Origin: Streptomyces sp. LHD-70
GTDB taxonomy: Bacteria; Actinomycetota; Actinomycetes; Streptomycetales; Streptomycetaceae
NCBI RefSeq assembly: GCF_031157275.1
Contig: NZ_JAVIFW010000001.1
Location: forward strand, 682,001-746,000
Length of the DNA: 64,000 bases
Direction of reading: 5' to 3'
Below, in pieces: positions 16,582 to 24,863 of the stretch (position 1 is the first letter of the stretch; each line of letters begins with the position of its first letter). The notes under the pieces were generated by a model. That model was given only the letters and a program-made list of their open reading frames with translations. It had not been told where the DNA came from and searched no databases. Position numbers and translations under genes: made by a program.

Positions 16582-17502
16582 ATGGGCTGGACGGTCCTCT
16601 ACATCGCGTTCGGAATCGTCGCGCTGTGGTTGCTGGGCGAAGTGCTGCTGCAGTACAAGGCGCGGCTGCGCTGGCGGCTGCTCGCCTTCGTCGGCTTCCT
16701 CGGTGTGGTTGTGGGTGTGCTGATGCCCTCGATCTGGGTCATCGGGGCCGGCGCCGCCACGTTCGCCGTCGGCCAGACCTTTGTGACGCTCTCGTTCCGC
16801 CGCGGCTTCTCCACGGGCTGGGCGATCGGCGGCAGCCCCGGCGCGAGCCGCCGCCGCAAGACCGAGGGCCTCGCCGCCCAGGACCCGACCCTGGAGGTCT
16901 CGGACCTGGAGTACGAGCAGGCGTACGCGCCCGATGAGACCCAGCCGTTCCCCGCCCAGGGCCAGGACTTCCCCGGCGCGGCCCAGGACTTCCCGGCCGA
17001 CCGGGCACCGGACTTCGCGGCTCCGGAACCGCCCCAGCAGTCCCCGGTGTACGCCCCGGAGCCCCTCCCGGACGAGACCGGCCAGTACGGCGTCTACCAG
17101 GACCCGGCCTTCCCGCCCCCGCCCGCCGCGGCCCCCGCCGGCTTCGGCTACGACGGGTACGGCAACAGCGGCTACGACCAGCACGACCAGCAGAACTACG
17201 CCTACGAGGGCCAGCAGCAGTACGCGGCCTACTCGGACCCGTACATCGGCAGCCAGGCGGGATACGGCGAGTACGACACGTACGGCGGTCAGCAGGGCCA
17301 GGCGGGCTACGACCCCGGGTACCAGGATCCGTACGCCGCGGGCTATCCCTCCGAGACCCCGCCGGGCGGTGTCTGGGTGCCGCAGCAGCGCAACGGCGAC
17401 GAGCTGCAGGGCGGCACCGACCTTCCGCCCGAGCAGCCCTACCCGTACCAGAACCAGGGCTACGACACGGGCTACAACGAGCAGCAGCCGTACCGCTACT
17501 GA
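16582..17502 (+). CDS. Membrane protein with long Tyr/Gln/Gly-rich tail
   Basis: A 306-residue protein of unknown function. Residues 1-75 hold three closely spaced hydrophobic segments. After a basic RRRK patch near 92-95, the remaining 200 residues are low-complexity, rich in Tyr, Gln, Gly, Pro, Asp and Pro-Ala, with many GY, YG, QQ and DPY steps (for example GYGNSGYDQHDQQNYAYEGQ) and no charged core. This resembles the disordered, aromatic-spaced tails that drive condensate formation in other proteins; that role here is inference. ATG after GGAGAGG. It follows metF in the same direction by 63 bp but has no clear metabolic link to it. Confidence 0.8.
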   Translation: MGWTVLYIAFGIVALWLLGEVLLQYKARLRWRLLAFVGFLGVVVGVLMPSIWVIGAGAATFAVGQTFVTLSFRRGFSTGWAIGGSPGASRRRKTEGLAAQDPTLEVSDLEYEQAYAPDETQPFPAQGQDFPGAAQDFPADRAPDFAAPEPPQQSPVYAPEPLPDETGQYGVYQDPAFPPPPAAAPAGFGYDGYGNSGYDQHDQQNYAYEGQQQYAAYSDPYIGSQAGYGEYDTYGGQQGQAGYDPGYQDPYAAGYPSETPPGGVWVPQQRNGDELQGGTDLPPEQPYPYQNQGYDTGYNEQQPYRY

Positions 17503-17584
17503 GGCGCCGCGACCGACCGACCGACGTCTGTCGGCGCGCGACGCCGTCAACTCGGCTCCGGAGGGCCGGAGTTCTGCATCGGGC

Positions 17585-19066
17585 TCACTGCGAGCCGCGG
17601 AACTCCGGCCCTTCGACGATCAGCCCGGCGACCAGCGCCCCGGACATTCCGGCGTGCGGCAGGCCGCCACCGGGGTGGGCCGAGCCGCCGACGAGGTGGA
17701 GCCCCGGCAGCCGCGTCGAGTTGGACGGGTACAGGAACCGGCCGCCGGCGCCCGCGAGGGCCGGGTGCGCGGCGGACACGGGCGGGCCGTCCGGCAGCTC
17801 GCGCCAGATGATCCGCTCCCGCAGGCCCGGTACCGCCGACTCGGCGGCCGACACCAACTGGTCCGCGTACGCCTGCGTCCCGGCCGGGTCGGCGAGGACA
17901 GCGCGAGACGGGGCCACGGAGGAGAGCACCACCGACTCGTGCTCGGCGTCGGGCACCAGCGCCGGGTCTCCCGGGCGGAGCACCGTGACCGTCGGCCGCA
18001 CCCCGGCATTGGGGCCTGAGTCCAGGGCGTCCAACTCCGCCTTGCGGTCGGCCGGATGCACCACCGTGCGGTGCACCGCGCCCGCCTCACGGGCGCCGCG
18101 CAGCGCGAGCAGCACCGTGAACCGCGCGCCGTTCCGCTCCGCGCCCTCGGCCGGTCGCACATCGCCCTCGGCCTGCAGCCGATGGGCTGTCAGCTGCTGC
18201 AGGCGCAGCGGATCGATGCCCGCCACCACATGATCCGCCGCGACGCGGGTGCCGTCGGCCAGCTCCACGCCCGCCGCGCGCCCGTCCTTCTCGACGACCG
18301 AGACCACTTCCGCGCCGAAGCTGAACTTCACCCTCCGCGCGCGGCACCGCTCGTGCACCGCACGCGCCAACTCCCTTATCCCACCGCGGACATACCAGGT
18401 GCCGAAGGCCTGCTCCATGTACGGCAGGACGGCCGCGCTCGCCGGGGCCGCCCGCGGATCCAGGCCATGGGCGAGGAGCGAGCTCTCGACCAGGGCGACC
18501 AGATGCGGCTCGGCCAGCTCGCGGCGGGTCACCTCGGCGAAGGTGGGCGGTCTGCGCCGCAGCAGCCCGCTCCCGCGCACCGCGGGGTACGGATCGCGCT
18601 CGGCGAGCACCTCCCAGTTCGGCCACAGCGGCTCTTCCAGGAGGGGGCGGCGGCAGCGGTCCCAGGTGTCGCGCGCGCGGTTGAGGAACGCGCCCCAGCG
18701 CTCACCGGCCGGGGCGCCGAACGCGGCGTCGAGCGCCTCGACGACGCCTGCCCGCGAGACGTTCGGCAGCGCGACCGACGTGCCGTCCGCGAAGACGTGC
18801 CGCACGGCCGGGTCGACCTGGACGAGCTCGACGCACTCCTCCAGGGGCTGCTTGCCGGTCTTCACGAACAGGTCGCGGTAGACCGCGGGGAGCGGAAGCA
18901 GGCCGGGGCCCGTGTCGAACGCGAAGCCGTCACGCACGAAGCGGCGGACCTGCCCGCCGTACGTATCGGTCCGCTCGAACACCGCCACCCGGTGGCCTGC
19001 AACGGCCAGCCGGGCAGCGGCCGCCATCGCGCCCATCCCGGCGCCGATCACCGCAATCCGTGCCAT
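17585..19066 (-). CDS. CrtI-like FAD/NAD(P)-dependent oxidoreductase
   Basis: A protein of about 493 residues related to phytoene desaturases and amine oxidases. The FAD motif IAVIGAGMGAMAAAARLA starts at residue 4, and the C-terminal CrtI signature is GLHLVGGSAHPGGGLPHAGMSGALVAGL. No carotenoid genes (crtB, crtE) are adjacent, so the substrate is unknown and desaturation of a carotenoid is not implied. The ATG at 19066 is chosen because the flavin motif begins directly after it; an upstream in-frame start at 19096 exists and no good ribosome site is seen for either. The gene ends 83 bp from the convergent membrane protein gene. Confidence 0.82.
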   Translation of the reverse strand: MARIAVIGAGMGAMAAAARLAVAGHRVAVFERTDTYGGQVRRFVRDGFAFDTGPGLLPLPAVYRDLFVKTGKQPLEECVELVQVDPAVRHVFADGTSVALPNVSRAGVVEALDAAFGAPAGERWGAFLNRARDTWDRCRRPLLEEPLWPNWEVLAERDPYPAVRGSGLLRRRPPTFAEVTRRELAEPHLVALVESSLLAHGLDPRAAPASAAVLPYMEQAFGTWYVRGGIRELARAVHERCRARRVKFSFGAEVVSVVEKDGRAAGVELADGTRVAADHVVAGIDPLRLQQLTAHRLQAEGDVRPAEGAERNGARFTVLLALRGAREAGAVHRTVVHPADRKAELDALDSGPNAGVRPTVTVLRPGDPALVPDAEHESVVLSSVAPSRAVLADPAGTQAYADQLVSAAESAVPGLRERIIWRELPDGPPVSAAHPALAGAGGRFLYPSNSTRLPGLHLVGGSAHPGGGLPHAGMSGALVAGLIVEGPEFRGSQ

Positions 19067-19120
19067 GCCAGGGACTTTATCGGCCACCACTGACAACGCG
19101 GTCGGCCCGGTCGAGCGGGG

Positions 19121-19735
19121 TCAGGGAGGTGGGGCGCCCATGCGTTCCGCGAGGCGTTTCTCCTCGCGCCGTTGGGCCCTGCGGCGCAGGAAGCGCCGGA
19201 TCCGGTGGGCGAGGAAGATCAGTATCACGAGGCCGATGAGCAGCAGCACCGCCGCGATGATCGCTGCCGCCTCCGGATAGAACATCGCGAACGAGACGAG
19301 GCCGCCGACGCCCAGATCCTCGGCCACGCTCACCACGAAGTTGCTGGCGGGCTCGGGCGAGGTGTTGATCGCCATCCGTGTCCCGGCCTTCACGGCATGG
19401 CTCGCGAGCGCGGTGGAGCCGCCGACCGCCCCCGCCGCCAGATCGCTGAGCGAGCCGCTCTGCCCGGCGAGCAGCGCGCCGACCACGGCACCGGACACCG
19501 GCCGGATCACGGTGTGCACCGCGTCCCAGACGGAGTCGACGTACGGGATCTTGTCGGCCACCGCTTCGCAGAGGAAGAGCACACCGGCGACGACCAGGAC
19601 GTCGGTGCGCTGCAGCGACTCGGGCACGTCGTCGGTCAGACCGGTCGCACCGAAGACGCCGAGCAGGAGCACCACCGCGTACGCGTTGATTCCGCTGGCC
19701 CAGCCGCTGGTGAAGACGAGGGGGAGTACGGACAC
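19121..19735 (-). CDS. DUF4126 membrane protein
   Basis: A 204-residue membrane protein of the DUF4126 family with about four to five hydrophobic segments. The conserved start is LPLVFTSGWASGINAY, followed by an internal GAVGGSTALASHAVKAGTR loop and a basic C-terminus (RIRRFLRRRAQRREEKRL) on the cytoplasmic side. Function is unknown. The GTG at 19735 gives the usual family length; much longer upstream frames are low-complexity and rejected. It is about 54 bp upstream of the CrtI-like gene on the same strand and could be co-transcribed with it. Confidence 0.78.
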   Translation of the reverse strand: MSVLPLVFTSGWASGINAYAVVLLLGVFGATGLTDDVPESLQRTDVLVVAGVLFLCEAVADKIPYVDSVWDAVHTVIRPVSGAVVGALLAGQSGSLSDLAAGAVGGSTALASHAVKAGTRMAINTSPEPASNFVVSVAEDLGVGGLVSFAMFYPEAAAIIAAVLLLIGLVILIFLAHRIRRFLRRRAQRREEKRLAERMGAPPP

Positions 19736-19963
19736 GGACGCGATCGTAGCCAGTGGGGCGCTCCACGGGCTGGGGATGAGTGCGCAGGCCTGAGTATCCG
19801 TACTCAGACGACGAGATGAGTAGGAGCGCGGATGGGCTCCGACCTGCGTAGACGGAAGAGTAGGGGGCACGGAAGGGGCGCAGCGCCGGCACCGCCGACA
19901 CGGGGCGGCGGAACGGTGCGGCACCCCGGCCGTGAACGGGGGATGACACGGGGGCGCGCCGGC

Positions 19964-19996
19964 TCCGTGAGGCTCGGGGGGATCGAGCCTCACGGA
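19964..19996 (-). terminator. Strong hairpin downstream of the TetR operon
   Basis: A 13-bp perfect stem (19964-19976 with 19984-19996) extends by six more pairs past a one-base bulge. It lies about 190 bp beyond the tetR stop in a 451-bp gap. It may end the ABC-YhgE-TetR transcript or protect the DUF4126 gene from read-through. Confidence 0.5.
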
Positions 19997-20065
19997 CCGG
20001 CGCTTTCGTGTGTCCGCGCGGTGCGGGTTACCGCTTCCGGTTCCGGTTCCGGCTTACGCGCGTAT

Positions 20066-20148
20066 GCCGGTTTCTGCATCCGGCTCTCCGCGCGTGTGTG
20101 CCGGTTTCCGCTTCCGGCTCTCCGCGCGTGTGCCGGTTTCTGTTTCCG
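20066..20148. repeat. 32-34 bp tandem repeat (2.5 units) between tetR and DUF4126
   Basis: Units starting GCCGGTTTC at 20066, 20100 and 20132 (the last truncated at 20148) share the core CGGCTCTCCGCGCGTGT. TTCCGG is also repeated just before at 20036-20053. No gene is seen in 19736-20186. Confidence 0.75.
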
Positions 20149-20186
20149 AAAACAAGCTCCGCGCCGACCGGCGGTGAAAACCCGCC

Positions 20187-20801
20187 CTACGCGCGCGTGC
20201 CGCCCACGCGTCCCTGAAGGAGGCGGGACAGCGCCGAGTGGACGTCGTCGATCGTCCGCTCCGGCTGGAACGCCTGCCAGTCCAGGGCGGCGACCAGGAC
20301 CATCCCGACGAGCGCGGCGGCGGTGAGCGGAATGTCGATCTCCGAGCTCAGCTCACCGGCCTCGACGCCCTCGCGCAGCACGTTCTCGACCACCGCGACG
20401 GCCTGCTGCCTGACCACCATCAGGGTGGACTGCCAGGCCCTGTTGGTGCGCCACAGCTCGGCGACGTAGAGCTGGGTGAACGCCGGGTAGGTGTCGATGA
20501 AGACGAGGCCCGCGCGGATCATGCGGTCCAGGGCGTCCACCTTGCTGCCGCCCTCCGCGGCGGTCCGCTCGGCGGCCTCCCGGAGCGACGCGGTGAGCAG
20601 GCCCACGCCGTGCCGCAGCAGCTCCTCGAAGAGCTCGGCCTTGCTGGCGAAGTTGTAGTAGACCGTGCCCTTGGCCACCCCGGCCCGCTCCGCGATCTCG
20701 TCGACCGTGGTCGCGGAGAAGCCCTTTTCGGCGATGAGCGTGACGGCTGCCTCGTAGAGCTTGGCCCGGGTGGCTTGGCGCCGCGTGCTGCTGCTTTCCA
20801 T
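20187..20801 (-). CDS. TetR-family transcriptional regulator
   Basis: A 204-residue one-component repressor. The DNA-binding helix-turn-helix spans about residues 29-52 (ATTVDEIAERAGVAKGTVYYNF); the rest is a helical ligand-binding and dimer domain. It is the last gene of a three-gene operon with the YhgE/Pip protein and the ATPase-like protein (gap 38 bp). A palindrome typical of TetR operators lies in front of the first gene, so it most likely represses its own operon. The inducer is unknown but may be the substrate of the membrane partner. ATG with AGGAG upstream. Confidence 0.93.
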   Translation of the reverse strand: MESSSTRRQATRAKLYEAAVTLIAEKGFSATTVDEIAERAGVAKGTVYYNFASKAELFEELLRHGVGLLTASLREAAERTAAEGGSKVDALDRMIRAGLVFIDTYPAFTQLYVAELWRTNRAWQSTLMVVRQQAVAVVENVLREGVEAGELSSEIDIPLTAAALVGMVLVAALDWQAFQPERTIDDVHSALSRLLQGRVGGTRA

Positions 20802-20839
20802 GCTCCTGATTCTCACAGGTCGTATCCCGCTCACCGCGC

Positions 20840-22924
20840 TCACAGGCTCAGTTCCGGGTGCAGCCGGTCCAGGGTCCACACCTGCTTGCGCCGTGCGGAC
20901 AGCGCCGTCAGAGCGAGCGCCCCAAGGGTGAACGCGAGCAGCACCGCGCAGGCCTGCCACACCGGCCCCAGGTCACCGCCGCTGATCAGCCTCCGCAGCG
21001 ACTCGACGACGTAACTCATCGGCAGGAACGGGTGGATGGCGTTGAAGAACGACGGGCTGGTCTGCACCGGATACGTGCCCCCCGCCGACGTCAGCTGCAG
21101 CATCAGGACCGCGAGGACCAGGATCCGGCCCGCCGCCCCGAACCGTGCGTTCAGCCACTGGATGATCGCCGCGAAGCACCCGGTGACGAGCAGCAGGAAG
21201 CCCACCGTGCCGGCCGCCCGTGCCATCTCCAGGCCGAGCCCCCAGTGCAGCACCGACATCAGCGCGGCCACCTGGAGCACCCCGAGCGCCGCCACCGGCA
21301 GCCACCCCGCGAGCGCGATCCGCCAGGCAGAGGCACCGGCCGCGAGCGCCCGCCGGTTCATCGGCTGGATCAGCATGTACGCGACCATCGCACCGACCCA
21401 CAGCGACAGCGGGATGAAGTACGGGGCGAAACCCGTGCCGTAGTTGGGCGCCTTGTGCAGCGACTGCGAGGCCAGCTGGACCGGGTCGGCCATCACCTCG
21501 GTGCGCTCGTCCCGGTCGTTCTTGTCGTAGTCCGGGATCTTGGAGACACCGTCGTGCAGCCCGCCGGCGAGGTCGCCCGAACCGTCGACGAGCTTGAACA
21601 TGCCTCCGTTGAGGTCGTTCGCACCCGTCTTGAGGCGGCCCACGCCGCTGTCCAGGTCGACGGCGCCCGTTTTGGCGGCGCCGAGCCCGGTGTGCAGCTT
21701 GCCCGCGCCCTTGGCGACCTCCTTGGCGCCGGTGTTCAGCTTGTTGATCTTGGCGACCGCGTCGTCGAGGTCCTCGTCCAGGTGCGGCGCCCGCTCGGCC
21801 AGGTCGTCGGCCTGCTCCTGCAGCTTCTTCAGGTGGCCGTCGAGGGTGGCGATGTCGCCGTCGTAGTCCTTGACGACCTGGTCGAGGTCCCCGGCGATAC
21901 GGGCCGTGGTGGCCGCCGCCTCCTTGGCATCCTTGAGCACCGGGCAGTGCGGGCTCGGCAGGCCGCCGTTCTCGCAGAGCGAGGCGTACACCGAGTCGAG
22001 CCGCTCGGACGCCTTGCGGGACTCCTCGGCCGCTCCCGGGGCCGCCGCCGCGAGGTCGTCCAGGTGCCGGCGCACGACCGCCGTCGAGTCGGACACGAGC
22101 CGCGCGGTGTCGCCGATGGTCTGACCGTTGTCCTTCAGGAACGGCCGCACCTCGGCCGCGCCCGCGTTCACCTTGTCGGCGAGCGCCTGCGTGCCATCGG
22201 CCACCTGGCCCGCGCCGCGCTCCAGTTCGCCGGCGCCCTTATCCAAGCTCTTGATTCCGCCGGAGAGTTCCGTGCTGCCGTTCTTGGCGTCCTTGAGGCC
22301 GTCCGCGAGCTCCTTCGCGCCCTTCTTGGCCTTCCCCGCGCCCTCCTTGAGCTTGTCCGCGCCCTCGGCCGCCTCCTTGGTCTTGCCGTGGATGTCCGAG
22401 AACGAGATGAAGATCTTGTCGAGGAACGTGCGTGAGGCGTCGGTGGAGGCCGCGGTGCGCACCTCGGAGAACACCGTCCGCGAGATCTGCCCGACGATGT
22501 AGTTGTTGGCGTCGTTCGTCCGCACCTGCAGCGCGCTCGTCTCGGGCGCGTCACCCGAGCTGGACGCGATCCGCGCGCTGAAGTCCTTCGGCATGGTCAG
22601 GGACAGGTAGTACGTACCGTCCTCGACGCCCTTGCGCGCCTCGTCGGCGCTCACCTCGTGCCACTGGAAGGTGTTGCTGTCCCGCAGCCCCTCGGTGATC
22701 GAGTCGCCCGCGGAGATCTTCTTGCCGTCCGCGGTCGCGCCCCTGTCGTCGTTGACGAGCGCCACGGGGATCTTGTCGAGCCGCCCGTACGGGTCCCAGA
22801 ACGACCACAGGTACAGCGCCCCGTACAGCAGCGGAAGCAGCAGCAGTGCGACGAGTGCCGCCCGTGGCAGCTTGCCCCTGCCGAACCGCCTCAGCTCAAG
22901 CGCGGCCAGTTTCGGCGAGCGCAT
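20840..22924 (-). CDS. YhgE/Pip-type membrane protein (ABC-2 permease-like)
   Basis: A 694-residue protein. One membrane segment near residues 22-42 is followed by a large extracytoplasmic region of about 450 residues rich in Lys/Ala/Gly heptads (ADKLKEGAGKAKKGAKELA style), and then about five or six membrane segments from 510 on. This is the architecture of the YhgE/Pip family, related to ABC-2 exporters and to type VII secretion-associated EsaA-like proteins. The 5' end overlaps the upstream ATPase gene by 29 bp, so the two are translationally linked. Probable role: export of, or protection from, a membrane-active compound; this is inference. Confidence 0.88.
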   Translation of the reverse strand: MRSPKLAALELRRFGRGKLPRAALVALLLLPLLYGALYLWSFWDPYGRLDKIPVALVNDDRGATADGKKISAGDSITEGLRDSNTFQWHEVSADEARKGVEDGTYYLSLTMPKDFSARIASSSGDAPETSALQVRTNDANNYIVGQISRTVFSEVRTAASTDASRTFLDKIFISFSDIHGKTKEAAEGADKLKEGAGKAKKGAKELADGLKDAKNGSTELSGGIKSLDKGAGELERGAGQVADGTQALADKVNAGAAEVRPFLKDNGQTIGDTARLVSDSTAVVRRHLDDLAAAAPGAAEESRKASERLDSVYASLCENGGLPSPHCPVLKDAKEAAATTARIAGDLDQVVKDYDGDIATLDGHLKKLQEQADDLAERAPHLDEDLDDAVAKINKLNTGAKEVAKGAGKLHTGLGAAKTGAVDLDSGVGRLKTGANDLNGGMFKLVDGSGDLAGGLHDGVSKIPDYDKNDRDERTEVMADPVQLASQSLHKAPNYGTGFAPYFIPLSLWVGAMVAYMLIQPMNRRALAAGASAWRIALAGWLPVAALGVLQVAALMSVLHWGLGLEMARAAGTVGFLLLVTGCFAAIIQWLNARFGAAGRILVLAVLMLQLTSAGGTYPVQTSPSFFNAIHPFLPMSYVVESLRRLISGGDLGPVWQACAVLLAFTLGALALTALSARRKQVWTLDRLHPELSL

Positions 22925-23768
22925 CCGCCGCCCCCTTCGTCTCGTCCTCGTCCTTGTCCTTGTCCGCTTCCGCGCGGTGCTCTTCTTCTGTCGCGACTTC
23001 CGCGCGGTGCTCTTCTTCTGTGGCGACTTCTGTGGCGACGGTTTCGTCCCGGCTGTCGCCCACGGGCGCCGTGGACACCACGAGCGCGCCCTCGGGCGCC
23101 TCGCTGCACACGGCCACGACAGTGGTGCCGGACTCGGCGACCGACCGCAACAGGCCCCAGGCCTCGGCCCGTTCGGCGTCCGACAGCTTCATGTCGACGT
23201 CGTCCACCCCGAGCAGCCGCGGCTCCCCGATCAGCGCGAGCGCCACGGAGAGCCGCAGCGCCTCGAGCCGCTCCAGATCGCGTACGGAGGTACGGGGGCC
23301 CTTGGGTAGCGAATCCAGGTCGAGCCCGGCGGCTGCCAGGGCGTCATCGACATGTCGCTTCACCGCTGCCCGGCGCTCGGACGGCGGCCGCACCAGTGAG
23401 CGCAGCGAATCGCCGAACCGCCGCTGGAGCAGGGCGCGTTCATGGATCTGCTCGCGCACGGTCAGCGCCGGGTCGAGGTCGGTCACCCCGGGTACCGGGC
23501 CGAGTGCGCTGATCCTGCGTACGGCCGCCAGCTGCTTGGGCAGTCGCATCCGGCCGACCGCCGCGTGCCCCGCCGTGGGCCGCATCCGCCCCGTGAGGGC
23601 GAGAAGCAGGCAGGTGCGGCCGGAGCCGGACGGCCCCTCGATGGCGATCAGGGCGCCGGGCTCCGCGTCGATACGGACCCCGCGGAACGCCCAGCCGCGC
23701 GGGCCCTTCAGGCCGAAGTCCTCGGCTGTGACGGATATGCCGCGGGGTGCCCCGTGCGGGCTCTCCAC
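22896..23768 (-). CDS. Degenerate ABC-type ATPase subunit
   Basis: A 290-residue protein with the fold signs of an ABC nucleotide-binding domain but altered active-site motifs. Walker A reads GPSGSGRT (45-52) with Arg 51 in place of the invariant Lys. The signature LSGGQ is replaced by VRDLERLEALRL (about 162-173), and Walker B is RLLGVDD with Asp 190 where the catalytic Glu is expected. The acidic C-terminal tail carries a repeat VATEEEHRAE twice (248-267). It is the first gene of the operon with YhgE/Pip and TetR. GTG follows AGGGGGAAGG. It may be a weak or non-hydrolysing regulator of the permease. Confidence 0.82.
   Translation of the reverse strand: MESPHGAPRGISVTAEDFGLKGPRGWAFRGVRIDAEPGALIAIEGPSGSGRTCLLLALTGRMRPTAGHAAVGRMRLPKQLAAVRRISALGPVPGVTDLDPALTVREQIHERALLQRRFGDSLRSLVRPPSERRAAVKRHVDDALAAAGLDLDSLPKGPRTSVRDLERLEALRLSVALALIGEPRLLGVDDVDMKLSDAERAEAWGLLRSVAESGTTVVAVCSEAPEGALVVSTAPVGDSRDETVATEVATEEEHRAEVATEEEHRAEADKDKDEDETKGAADALAETGRA
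22968..23039. repeat. 30-bp tandem repeat within the ATPase-like gene
   Basis: Two copies (22968-22997, 22998-23027) differ at one base, and a 12-base third copy follows. They encode the repeated acidic VATEEEHRAE in the C-terminal tail. Confidence 0.85.
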
Positions 23769-23791
23769 AGACCTTCCCCCTCATGAACTCT

Positions 23792-23815
23792 TTTGAACTG
23801 ACTGGTCAGTGCAAA
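23792..23815 (-). promoter_or_regulatory. TetR-type operator in front of the ATPase-YhgE-TetR operon
   Basis: TTTG-A-ACTGAC-TG-GTCAGT-G-CAAA is a 24-bp near-perfect palindrome, 24 bp upstream of the first start codon. Its size and symmetry fit a TetR dimer, and the operon encodes one. Confidence 0.75.
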
Positions 23816-24029
23816 CAGTATGCCGCGCCCGCCCCGAAGCGAAGACGCCGCCCCCCCCGGATCGCTCGCCGGGCGGCGGGGGCGCGGCGCCCCCGCCGGG
23901 TGCCCAACTCCCGTACGCGAACTCCTGATCGAGTCGAAAGTGCAGGTCAGGGCCGATTGTCAGTGGCGTACTCCACGATGGGGTCATACGGCTACCTATG
24001 CGCCGTCATACGACGACAGGAGGTTCGTC

Positions 24030-24560
24030 ATGGCCAGTTCTTCCGCAGCAGCCGCACACCGGCACCGCGCCACCACCGGCCCTGCCCCCTCACTGAACGG
24101 TCCGGCGAGCGACATCCACCCCGTGCTGCGCCGGTCGACGGCCCCACCGGCCGCACTCGACCTGCTGGGCCAGGCCCGCACAGGACTCGACGAAGCGGTC
24201 ACCCTGGAAACCCCCAACGAGCGCTACGCAGCCGCCCATCTGGCAGCCCTGCGCACCGCGGCGGCCGTTCTCGCGGCCCGCGGGCGCCCCGAGACGAACC
24301 CGCGCAAGCGACAGCGCATCAGGAGCGCCTGGGAAGTGCTCCCCGAGATAGCGCCCGAACTCACCGAGTGGAGCGCCCTGTTCGCCTCCGGTGCCAGCCG
24401 CCGAGCCCGCGCCGAGGCCGGCATCCAGGGCGCCGCGACCATCCGCGACGCCGACGACCTGCTGCGCGACGTGGCGATGTTCCTGCGCCTCGTCGAAGGC
24501 ATGCTGGTCCTCCAGCCCGCCCTGCCCCAGCCCCGCCAGGACCGCCCCGATGCCGGGTGA
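24030..24560 (+). CDS. SAV_6107-type HEPN-domain protein
   Basis: A 176-residue mostly helical protein of the SAV_6107 HEPN family, common in Streptomyces. The segment NERYAAAHLAALR contains Arg 65 and His 70 in the R-X4-H spacing that forms the RNase active site in HEPN nucleases. No minimal nucleotidyltransferase or other known HEPN antitoxin partner is adjacent; only a very small reading frame follows. ATG after ACAGGAGG. The first 30 residues are Ser/Ala/His-rich and probably disordered. Whether it cuts RNA is unknown. Confidence 0.75.
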   Translation: MASSSAAAAHRHRATTGPAPSLNGPASDIHPVLRRSTAPPAALDLLGQARTGLDEAVTLETPNERYAAAHLAALRTAAAVLAARGRPETNPRKRQRIRSAWEVLPEIAPELTEWSALFASGASRRARAEAGIQGAATIRDADDLLRDVAMFLRLVEGMLVLQPALPQPRQDRPDAG

Positions 24561-24662
24561 GGGGTGCCCAGCGGCGCGGTGCCCGGAGGCGCACCCGATG
24601 AGCCCGACGAGACCCACGCGGCCCAGGAGACCCAGTCGTACGAGGAACGGGAGGCGGACGAG

Positions 24663-24767
24663 ATGAACGGCCCGGCGATCCGGATCGAGGTGCGCGGCAG
24701 CCGCATCTGCCTGCACGCAGGCAGAGACCCGCAGGCAGATGACTGGAGAGCGGCCCGGAGGCAATAG
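24663..24767 (+). CDS. Small hypothetical protein (34 residues)
   Basis: A short frame, starting MNGPAIRIEVRGSRICLHAG, follows a GGGAGG site. The same frame opens at GTG 24564 (67 residues), 4 bases after the HEPN gene stop, with an acidic first half (EETQSYEEREADE-like). No family is recognised. The position between HEPN and methyltransferase genes and the spaced ribosome site are the only support. Confidence 0.35.
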   Translation: MNGPAIRIEVRGSRICLHAGRDPQADDWRAARRQ

Positions 24768-24863
24768 GGTGGGACCACCTGCGCCTTGCGTCACGCGAGG
24801 CCGGGCGAGGTAACCATCGCTCCGCCACTGAAGAGGCGGTGCCGCGCCGAGGAGTCAACTGCC

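Noticed and set aside
17585..19066. Carotenoid biosynthesis cluster
   Set aside because: The CrtI-like oxidoreductase stands alone; no phytoene synthase, GGPP synthase or cyclase genes are nearby.
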